The translations under genes and the position numbers were made by a program. Source: Stomoxys calcitrans (Eukaryota > Arthropoda > Insecta > Diptera > Muscidae). From it: a stretch of DNA of 64,000 nucleotides. Shown piece by piece: positions 43,643-52,915 of the stretch. The stretch lies in assembly GCF_963082655.1 (NCBI RefSeq), contig NC_081553.1, forward strand, positions 188,358,752-188,422,751, given 5' to 3'. Each line of letters starts with the position of its first letter. Positions within the stretch are counted from its first letter, which is position 1. The notes under the pieces were generated by a model, which saw nothing but the letters and a program-made list of their open reading frames with translations, was not told the DNA's origin and searched no databases.

Positions 43643-45187
43643 GTTTTTCAGTAGTAGGCTCAAATTGGACTCAAAAGACCCAATAGCTGCGGTGGTGGCA
43701 TTAGATAAGTGTGGATGCCTTGGCACATTTAGTCGCGAGTAATGTTTCAAACGCACAACCAATCGTCAGATTAACGAACGAAGAAAAGACATATAACCCA
43801 GAGGGAAGCGCAGTTCGTCCCCAGCCTTAAAGTAAAGGTGGTGTTTGCGATTCTGATTTAGGCAGCGAGAGAATCAATGAAACAGTCATGGCAGGCGAAT
43901 CGAGAGTCGAGGTCAGGGAGATGATGGCAGTAGTGAGCGAGGGCTTTGCTAAGCTAAGAAGAAGACCAAGAAAGCAATCCGGGCATGAAGGAGACTGAGG
44001 AGTATGCACCATCAGCGCAACCGGGGGAAAGTGCAGGATTCCGGTAAGGATATAACTGACATTCCAACCAGTTCTAAGGAAGCTGGAAAGAGAACCAGAT
44101 CTCCCGAAGAGCATAACACTGCAAAAAAGCTGAAAAAGAAAATGAGCTCCCCGCTTTCAAGTACTCTGGGAAGATCAAGCCAGCCCTCTCTCTATGGAGA
44201 CTCCACACTATGTCCTAAGGAGGAAGACAAATTCGGAACAGGTACGAAGGAAGCAAGCACGACCCCCTAGTTTTCATGGAGGACTGTGTCTTCCAAAAGA
44301 ACGCCACTGCATTACGAAAGTTAAAGGTGGTCGCTGAGAAAGGTAAGGAACTGCCCTCTTACGCCAAAGTGGCCAGGAGGTACAACAGAGACGTGTGGCG
44401 TATGCAGTCATCGAGATCGGCAGTACCTCCGGTAGGATTCTGGTTAAGGAGCGGATTTTGGAACCTGTGTTGGGTCCCCCATACAGATTATGAGTTGCGA
44501 GTATGGAGGGGATATTTTTACGCTGCGCTTTGCGTCAGCAAATGAAAATGTTGCCTATGAACATTCCACTAAGAAATAGGGGCAAACTTCTCACATATCA
44601 ATGAGTGCAGTCCGATTCAAGTTTAAGCTCAATGATAAGGGGCCTTCTTTTTATAGCCGAAGTCCGAACGGCGTGCCATGCGACACCTCTTTGGAGAGAA
44701 GTTTTTACATGTCATAGTAACTCACAAATGTTGCCAGCATTAGGAGTGGAAAACCGCCGCTAAAAATCTATAAATCTGATGGTCTTGCCAGGATTTTAAC
44801 CCAGGCATTCGGAGTCATAGGCGGACGTGCTAATCTCTGCGCTATGGTGGCCTCCGATTTGCTTCAGCAGCATGTATTAATACCGATAAAAAGTTCGTCA
44901 GAAGTATCCACACACACTGAGGCGCAAAGCTCGACCCGGTGAGGATGATGGACATGCTCCAGCTTACAAAGACCATGGTCTTCATCAGGGAATGCGGCAG
45001 AAAATTCGCGATGGAAGGCTTGGTGGGATTCTAAGACAAGCAAAACCAAGGTTTGATTGAGGAGAAATGGGAGGTTTTTCAAAGGGAGGAGAAGGGGGAA
45101 GGAACTCTTCTTGTGGTGGGCATAGATCAAGTCTCCGTGACAAGTTTAGCTAAGACTAAAGGCATGGCGTACTACGGGACCAAGTCT
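43643..45187 (+). pseudogene. LINE-A ORF1, plus copy, interrupted by SINE-1
   Basis: Translation in shifting frames gives an N-terminal region, a basic stretch (RTRSPEEHNTAKKLKKKMSS, ~44090-44150), EKGKELPSYAKVARRYN (44335-44385), and after the SINE the C-terminal domain MMDMLQLTKTMVFIREC, IEEKWEVFQREEKGEGTLLV, VGIDQVSVTSLAKTKGMAYY, GTKSVF. The last part resembles the DUF4780-type domain common in insect LINE ORF1s (inference). ORF1 products of such elements bind the RNA. Frameshifts and stops inactivate it. Confidence 0.65.
44541..44857 (-). mobile_element. SINE-1, near full length, with 12-bp TSD
   Basis: Flanks TTTGCGTCAGCA (44529-44540) and TTTGCTTCAGCA (44858-44869). The tRNA head lies at the high-coordinate end, with a B-box complement degraded to ggattttaaccc, and the tail (cctatgaacattccactaag) at the low end. 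It splits the LINE-A ORF1. Confidence 0.9.
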
Positions 45188-46780
45188 GTTTTTATACCCA
45201 CCACCGAAGGATGGGGGTATATTCGTTTTGTCATTCCGTTTGCAACACATCGAAATATCCATTTCCGACCCTATAAAGTATATATATTCTTGATCAGCGT
45301 AAAAATCTAAGACGATTTAGACATGTCCGTGCGTCTGTCCGTCTGTCTGTTGAAATCACGCTACAGTCTTTAAAAATAGAGATATTGAGCTGAAATTTTG
45401 CACAGATTCTTTTTTTGTCCATAAGCAGGTTAAGTTCGAAGATGGGCTATTTCGAACTATATCTTGATATAGCCCCCATATAGACCGATCCGCCGATTTA
45501 GGGTCTTAGGCCCATAAAAGCCACATTTATTATCCTATTTTGTTGAAATTTGGGGCAGTGAGTTGTGTTAGGCCCTTCGACATACTTCGTCAATTTAGTT
45601 CAGATCGGTCCAGATTTGGATATAGCTGCCATATAGACCGATCCTCCGATTTAGGGTCTAAGGCCCATAAAAGCCACATTTATTATCCGATTTCGCTGAA
45701 ATTTGGGACAGTGAGTTGTGTTAGGCCCTTCGACATCCTTCGTTAAATTGGCCCAGATCGGTTCAGATTTGGATGTAGCTGCCATATAGACCGATCCTCC
45801 GGTTAAGGGTCTTAGGCCCACAAAAGCCACATTTATTATTCAATTTTTATGAAATTCGGGACAGTGGATTGTGTTAAGTCCATCGACATCCTTTGTCAAT
45901 TTGGCTCAGATCGGTTCAGATTTGGATATAGCTGCCATATAGATCGATTCTTCGATTTATGGTGTAAGGCCCATAAAAGCCACATTTATTATCCGATTTT
46001 GCTGAAATTTAGGACAGTGAGTTGTGTTAGGCCCTTTGACATAGTTCTTCAATTTGGTTCAGATCGGTTCAGAGTTAGATATAGCTGTCATATAGACCGA
46101 TTTCTTGATTTATGGTTTTGGGTCCATAAAATGCTCATTTATTGTCCGATGTCGCCGAAATTTGGAACAGTGAGTTAAGTTAAGCCCCTTGACATACTTC
46201 TGCAATATCGCACAGATATAGACCGATATCTAGGTTTAAGGTTTTGGGGCCATAAAAGACGCATTTATTGTCCGATGTCGCTGAAATTTGACACAGTGAG
46301 TTTGGTTAGGCTCTTCGACGTCCTTCTTCAATTTTGCCCAGATCGGTCCAGATTTGCATATAGCTGCCATATAGACCGATCTCTCGATTTAAGGTTAAGG
46401 GCCCATAAGAGAGGCATTTATTATCCGATTTCGCCGAAATTTGGGACAGTGCTTTGTGTTAGGCTCTTCGACATGTTTATGCAACTTGCCCCAAATCGGT
46501 CCTGATTTGGATATAGCTGCCATGTATACCGATATCTCGATTTAAAGTCTTGGCTCCATAAAAAGGCGCATTTATAATCCGATTTCACTGAAATTTGACA
46601 CAGCGACTTATGTTCGGCTTTTCGATATCCGTGTCGTATATAGTTCAGATCGGTATGAGGTATATGAGTATAAGGTATGAAATTTTCACCGTATTTTGAT
46701 GAAAGGTGGTTTACATATATACCCGAGGTGGTGGGTATCCAAAGTTCGGCCCGGCCAAGCCTTTTTACTTGTTTTTGTTT
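45188..46780 (+). mobile_element. DINE-beta, complete
   Basis: Head tttttatacccaccaccgaa, core agtatatatattcttgatca and catgtccgtgcgtctgtcc, then about eight ~153-bp units, and the end acccgaggtggtgggtatcc, aaagttcggcccggccaagc, ctttttacttgtttttg. The hairpin's second arm is shortened (ggccaagc), missing part of gccgaactt. It abuts LINE-A ORF1 at 45187 and LINE-A ORF1 repeats at ~46790, so it may have inserted in LINE-A. Confidence 0.85.
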
Positions 46781-46789
46781 TTTTTTTTC

Positions 46790-47795
46790 AAAATTGGGAA
46801 GACCAGGATAGGTAAAGATCCTCATTTTGAGGAAACAGGAAGTGCAGTGGTAGGAGACTCAAAAGGGCCTAACGAACAGGGGACCGACGATGAGACAAAT
46901 TTCTCATTAATGGGAAGACTAGGATAATCAATTTCTCATTAATGGAAAGATAAGCAAATATCCTTGCATAAAAACATCAGGCCATGCAGGGACGATAGAC
47001 TCAACACAGCCTCATGGACGAGAACGCTCGATAAAGCCATCACTGATATTCTCAAGATTTGGAAGACTAGTACAGGCAAAGATCCTTATGTTGAAACATA
47101 TGGCAATACAGTGATAGGAAACTTACTACAGCCTAACAAACAAGGAGAAGACCATGAGACCATCACCCACTCCCACTTTAAAAGTCTAGCGTAGATAAAG
47201 GTCGTATTAAGATTCTATTGCAGGATATTGGCCGACTAAAGAAACTTTCTATGCTTTCTATTCAAACAATAGCACAGCAAAGGATTCTTATGAGTATGGC
47301 AAACTGTGTGATGTTGCTAAAACGTATTCGACCGGCAACCCGAATCGCGATTTCTGATTCGCCATAAATCTTCATCAGCAGGCTTCGTCAAGTGGACCAA
47401 CCAATTAGAGTAGGTTGTAAAGCATACATTTGAATTTGAACAGGGCTCGAAGACGACTTGCTCCACGAGCTTTCTATTGCGCTTGTGGAGCAAGTCGTTC
47501 AAATTCAGATGTATGCTTTACAAGTAAAATATTACGTCCCTTATACAAATCCAGCTTAATATTGAAGCATCAGGCAGTGCTGTGACAGGCAACTCAATGG
47601 ATCCTAACGAACATGGAGCCAACGATTAGAAGATAAGCCACTCCCAAGAAGCCCATTTTCTCAAGACTTGGAAGGCAAAGATGTTGAAGCATCAGGCAGT
47701 TCAGTGTCAGGAATCTCTATTTAGGCTAATAAACAGGGAACCGACAATGGGACCATCGCCAACTTAAGTGGACATCTTCCCTTACGGGAGGACAA
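46790..47795 (+). pseudogene. LINE-A ORF1 C-terminal repeat region
   Basis: Five or so units of the ~35-residue repeat (KTRIGKDPHFEETGSAVVGD-like, GPNEQGTDDET, KTSTGKDPYVETYGNTVIGN, QPNKQGEDHETITHSH), decayed by frameshifts, and interrupted by a non-repeat insert carrying a long hairpin at 47415-47523. It leads into the ORF2 start. Confidence 0.65.
47415..47523. repeat. ~109-bp interrupted inverted repeat (hairpin)
   Basis: Outer arms 47415-47440 and 47498-47523 (TTGTAAAGCATACATTTG...) pair at 25 of 26 positions. Inner arms ACGACTTGCTCCAC (47453-47466) and GTGGAGCAAGTCGT (47485-47498) pair perfectly. A 12-base bulge (47441-47452) lies on the left arm only, and the loop is about 18 bases. Confidence 0.9.
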
Positions 47796-48572
47796 ATGAT
47801 TGAGTCAGTCATATAAACTACCACCGGAGCGAGACGCCACGATACGCTCTGATACCCAGAAGAAGAAAGATTATTTAGATGGGCCAAGCATAGAAGACAA
47901 TGCCAACAGGATTACGACTGAAATAGTTGGTCTTTCGAAGATAGACGGGTATAATCACAACATTGAGAAACAGGTCTGCAGACATAATTGCGAACGTTGC
48001 AAAAAGCGGCAGTTTATTTGGATGTGTCTTACAGCTCAAGAAATAAGATGAGATTGAGCGTCAAAAGGTGCCTACTGGAAGAAGAGACAACGAAGGACAT
48101 GTTGAAGCTTTTGATTAAAAAGCATTTTCCACATGATACGACGGGTTTCACGGAGACACCAGAGTCTTGGAAAATTGAGATTGATCGAAGTCTTAGCATT
48201 ACAGAATTTATAGTAAAGGTAGACCTGAGGAGCTTCCATCTATTTAAGTCACCCGGACCTAATGGTATATTTCCGGCGTCACTACAGAGAGAGGCCTACT
48301 ATCTGGCGTCCCATTGGCCACACTTTTCGCAGCATGGATAGGACTTGCTTATACTCCGAAAGCCGGAGGCAAGTGTGGTAGTTAAACCCAATCCCGGCAA
48401 GGCAAGTTATGCGACAACGAAGGCCTACAGACATATAAGCCTCATGTCCTTTCTATTCAAAACAATGGAAAATATTTTGGACACCATGATAAAGAGTAGG
48501 ATATCTAGAGAACGGCTCAAATATAAACAGCATACCTATGCCAACGGAAGGTCGGTGGAGACTGCCCTATTT
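47796..48572 (+). pseudogene. LINE-A ORF2: endonuclease start, linker, RT start
   Basis: A worn endonuclease start (MIESVI-TTTGARRHDTL) jumps to linker sequence. It then reads MRLSVKRCLLEEETTKDMLK, LIKKHFPHDTTGFTETPESW, FKSPGPNGIFPASLQREAYY and, in the next frame, YRHISLMSFLFKTMENILDT, MIKSRISRERLKYKQHTYAN, GRSVETALF. These are RT blocks 0-2. It is cut at 48572 by a DINE before palm block A. One stop after FSQHG breaks the frame. Confidence 0.8.
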
Positions 48573-49390
48573 GCCAAAATTCATTCAAATCGGATAAGAA
48601 TTGCGCCCTCTAGAGGCTCAAGAAGTCAAGACCCAAGATCGGTTTATATGACAGCTATATCAGGTTATAGACCGATTTGAACCATACTAAGCACAGTTGT
48701 TGGATATTATAACGAAACACGTCGTGCAAAATTTCATTCCAATCGGACAAGAATTGCGCCCTCTAGAGGCTTAAGAAGTCAAGACCCAAGATCGGTTTAT
48801 ATGGCAGCTATATCAGGTTATGGACCGATTTGAACCATACTTGGCACAGTTGTTGAATATCTTAACAAAACACGTAGTGCCAAAATCCATTTAAATCGGA
48901 TAAGAATTGCGCCCTCTAGAGGCTCAAGAAGTCAAGACCCAAGATCGGTTTATATGGCAGCTATATCAGGTTATGGACCGATTTGAACCATACTTGGCAC
49001 AGTTGTTGAATATCATAACAAAACACGTAGTGCCAAAATTCATTCAAATCGGATAAGAATTGCGCCCTCTAGAGGCTCAAGATGTCAAGACCCAAGATCG
49101 GTTTATATGACAGCTATATCAAAACATGGACCGATATGGCCCATTTACAATACCAAACGACCTACACTAATAAGAAGTATTTGTGCAACATTTCAAGCGC
49201 TAGCTTTACTCCTTCGGAAGTTAGCGTGCTTTCGACAGACAGACGGACGGACGGACATGGCTAGATCGACATAAAATGTCACGACGATCAAGAATATATA
49301 TACTTTATGGGGTCTCAGAAGAATATTTCGAGTAGTTACAAACAGAATGACAAAATTAGTATACCCCCATCTTATGGTGGAGGGTATAAA
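48573..49390 (-). mobile_element. DINE-alpha, hairpin end missing
   Basis: Four units with ggataagaattgcgccctct, agaggctcaagaagtcaaga and ggttatggaccgatttgaac, very similar to one another, then the core (gacagacagacggacggacg, atatatatactttatggggt) and the head end (acccccatcttatggtggag, ggtataaa). It ends where the minisatellite begins. Confidence 0.85.
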
Positions 49391-50378
49391 AACTAGCCAT
49401 TCCCTTGGGAACGGGTAAGATAACTACCAATGGCTTTGGGAACGGGTAAGAAAACTAGCCATTCCTCTAGGAAAGGGTAATAAAACTACCCATTCCCTTG
49501 GGAACGGGTAAGAAAACTACCCATTCCCTTGGGAACGGGTAAGAAAAGTACTAATTCCCCTAGGAAAGGGTAAAACTAAAACATTCCTGTAGGAAAGGGT
49601 AAAACTACCCATTCCTCTAGGAAAGGGTAATAAAACTACGCTTTTCCTCGGGGCCGGGTAAGAAAACTACTGATTTCCTTAGAAACGGGTAATAAAACTA
49701 TTGATTCCCTTGGGAACAGGTTATAAAACTACCCATTCCCTTGGGAACAAGTAAGAAAACTACCCATTCCCTTGGGAACAGGTAAGAAAACTACCCATTC
49801 GCTTGGAATCGGGTAAGAAAACTACCCGTCCTCTTGTGAACGGGTAAGAAAACTGCCCATTTCCTTGGAAAAGGGTAAGAAAACTACCGTTCCCTTGGGA
49901 ACGGTTAAGAAAACTACTAATTCACCTAAGAAAGGGTAAAAAACTACCCATTCCTCTAGGAAAGGGTAATAAAAGTACCCATTCTCCTGGGAACGGGTAG
50001 TAAAACTACTCAATCCCCTTGTAAAAAGTAATAAATCTACCCATTTCCCTGGGTAAGGGTAAAAAAACTACCCACTTCCCTGGGTAAGGGTAGAAAAACT
50101 ACCCATTCCCTTGGGAACGGATTATAAAAGTAGCCTTTCCCTTGGGAATGGGTAACAAAACTACCCATTTCCTTTGGAACGGGTAGTAAAACTACCCATT
50201 TCCTTTCGAACGAGTAATAAAACTACCCATTCCCTTGGGAACGGGTATTAAAACTACCCATTCCCTTGAGAACGGGTAATAAAACTACCCATTCCCTTAG
50301 AAACTGGTAAGAAAACTACCCATTCCCTTGGGAACGGGTAATAAGACTATCCTTTCCCTTGGAAACGGGCTATAAATC
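49391..50378. repeat. 31-bp minisatellite with palindromic unit, ~1 kb
   Basis: About 32 copies of a ~31-bp unit, consensus aaaactacccattcccttgg then gaacgggtaag. The unit holds the self-complementary core TTCCCTTGGGAA inside TACCCATTCCC...GGGAACGGGTA, so each unit can fold into a hairpin. Variants include ctctaggaaaggg and ccctgggtaaggg. No spacer structure and no relation to a CRISPR. Frames in it are artefacts. Confidence 0.95.
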
Positions 50379-51963
50379 TACTCTCTTCACTACTCTCGCG
50401 TTAGAATTACCTTTTCTGTCCGATAGGAGTTAAGTCTCACCAGACTCTTTCCATCTTGCCGTGATAAGTTTTTTAAACATCCAGACGAAGTTGAAATATG
50501 GATGTCCTCACTCCTCCGCAGGACGATGCACATTTCCGATGTCCTCCTTAGATGCTTCCCCAGTTGATGCCTCGCACACATTGACCTGAATTCAATGGAA
50601 TGATCAACTTTCAAAATGCCTGTACCTTTTTTGATCCACTTAGGGGAGATTTACTGTTTCCAGCCATTCCTTAGGGCTGAGAGTTCCCCAGACAAGTCTT
50701 CAGCAGCAACTTCTGGCTCATCTTTGGCTTCCACAACCCAACCGCTTCTATAACCTTTTGCTTCTCCTTGTTAAATCCACAGAACACAACTCTTTTTGCT
50801 AGTGGGGGTTGTAACATTGAGATTCCTTTTAATTGACCATTTCTTAGTGATTGAAACTTAAGCTTCTAAGAAAATCTCTAGCTCGTACCACTTTTATGTT
50901 GGTTTCATATTTTTGCGCAAAATATCAATTTTTGTGGTAGAGACCATCTTTTTGCAAAGTCATAAAAGTATGACCTACTTAAATACCACCCACAGATTTG
51001 TATACACTTTAAATACTTTGGAATCCACCTTCACAACAATTTCCCCTCCGTTGTTGTTCACTTACAATTCTTCACAAAGTGGGCAACATTGATAATGTTC
51101 TGTTTGCTTTTCTTATAAACAACACCTTCACAAGCCTGTCTGTCTATTTGTACGTCGTCCTATGAAAGAGATTTCCCTGTGGCTTTTCAAATATAAATTA
51201 AAATTAGTAGAAATTTTCCTAATGTTTGTCTCATCAAAGAAATCATTTCGAACTTTAACATTAACAGCGATGAAGATTAATTAGCGACAAGGTCAAAGTA
51301 CAAATTGTTGGCACAAATAATGGTGTTTCGGCATGCAGCGCTTATTTAAGGGGGTAATTTATAAGGCATAGCATACTTTTAGGCTTTAGCTTTTGATAAA
51401 TGTATGAAGTTTGCTTTTTGGGGATTGCTGGAAACATCAACAATAAAACAGGGAAGAGTGAGAAATATGTAAAGGGTGAGCAGGAGAGCAAAATCTTAGC
51501 TAATTGCCAGTTGGATGCGAAATAGTCGAGAAAGTTCTGCAGCTATCCCTATGGATTGTTTTGGGTGATTTGAAATATAAAGTTGAACAAATATTTGAAG
51601 AAGACAAATTGCTAAATTAAATGATGTGATGGGGAAGGGGGTAGAGACGAAATAAATGTAATGAGGATTTACTTCATAATATTAAGTAGAGCCACAAAGA
51701 ATTCCCTGAAACACAGAAATATTTTCTGGCTAAAGAAAATTTATTTGTGGGTTATTGACATCAATTCATAATGGTACAGAGTATTTAGCTAGGAGCTGGA
51801 CTATCAGGATGGTAAAATCTTATTAAAGGGCTATAACAACTACCAACTCAACGAATGGTCGATGGCAACCGGAGTCATGCTGTATTTGCACTATCAGAGC
51901 TGTTCTGGTTTTCAAATTTGCCAAACCCAAAAAGTGTGCATATAAAATTTTATATGGCAAGCT
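50379..51963. other. Unique interval with a possible coding relic
   Basis: On the minus strand 50830-50390 gives weakly coding-like runs (KRVVFCGFNKEKQKVIEAVG, AEDLSGELSALRNGW, and a 74-residue frame 50614-50390), with stops between. I do not recognise a family. The rest to 51963 is AT-rich with no gene; catagcatacttttagg occurs at 51367-51383. Confidence 0.35.
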
Positions 51964-52915
51964 TCGAAAGAAAACAAATAAAAGGCTTTAAGTTCGGCCG
52001 GGCCGAACTTTGGATACCCACCACCTCGGGTACAAAATGTAAACCACCATCCGTCAAAATCCGGCAAAAAGGCATACCTTATAAGCCATAGCAGCTATAT
52101 CGAAATATTTTCCGATTTGGACCAAATACTAAAAGTACAAGATCTGAACCATATACGACACGGATGTCGAAAAGCCTAACATAAATATCAGTGATATCGG
52201 ATTATAAATGCACCTTTTATTTGGCCAAGACTTTAAATCGCTATATACCGTCTATATGGCAGCTATATCCAAATCTGCATCGTTTTGGCCCAGATTGTAG
52301 AACAATCTCGAAGAGCCTAACACAACTCAATGTCCCCAATTTCGGCGAAATCGGACAATAAATGCGCCTTTTATGGTCCCAAAACCTTAAATCGAGAGAT
52401 CGGTTTACATGACAGCTATATTCAAATCTGAACCGATCTGGGCCAAATTGAAGAAGGATGTCGAAGGGCCTAACATAATTTACTGTTCCAAATTTGGGTG
52501 ACATCGGACAATAAATGCGCCTTTATGGGCCCAAAGCCGAAGATCGGTCTATATGGCAGCTATATCCAAATCTGGACCGATCTGTGCCATATTGCAGAAG
52601 TATTTTGAGGGGTTTAACTTAACTCACTGTCCCAAATTTCGACGACATCGGACAATAAATGCGTCTTTTATGGACCCAAGACCTTAAATCGAGAGATCGG
52701 TCTATGTGGCAGCTATATCCAAATCTAAACAGATCTGCGCAAAATTGTAGATGGAAGCCAAGCGGGCCTAACGCAACTCACTGTCCCAAGTTTCAGCGCA
52801 ATCAGACAATAAATGCGCCCAAGACCTTTAATCGATAGATCGGTCTATATGGCAGCTATATCCAAATCTGGACCGATCTGAACCAAATTGAAAAAACATT
52901 CCGAGCGGCCTAACA
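51964..52915 (-). mobile_element. DINE-beta, head missing
   Basis: Hairpin end aggctttaagttcggccggg, ccgaactttggatacccacc, acctcgggtac, then about five ~155-bp units (ggcagctatatccaaatctg, gacaataaatgcgcctttta). It is cut at ~52915 by the LINE-A 3' end. Apparent frames (52504-52241) are unit translations. Confidence 0.85.

Noticed and set aside
49391..50378. Possible CRISPR-like array
   Set aside because: Units are directly adjacent with no unique spacers, there are no cas genes, and the DNA is from an animal. It is a minisatellite.
52241..52504. An 87-residue protein with repeats (FGPDRFRFEYSCHVNRSLDL)
   Set aside because: The same peptide appears in every DINE-beta unit on many frames across the window. 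It is a translation of the repeat.
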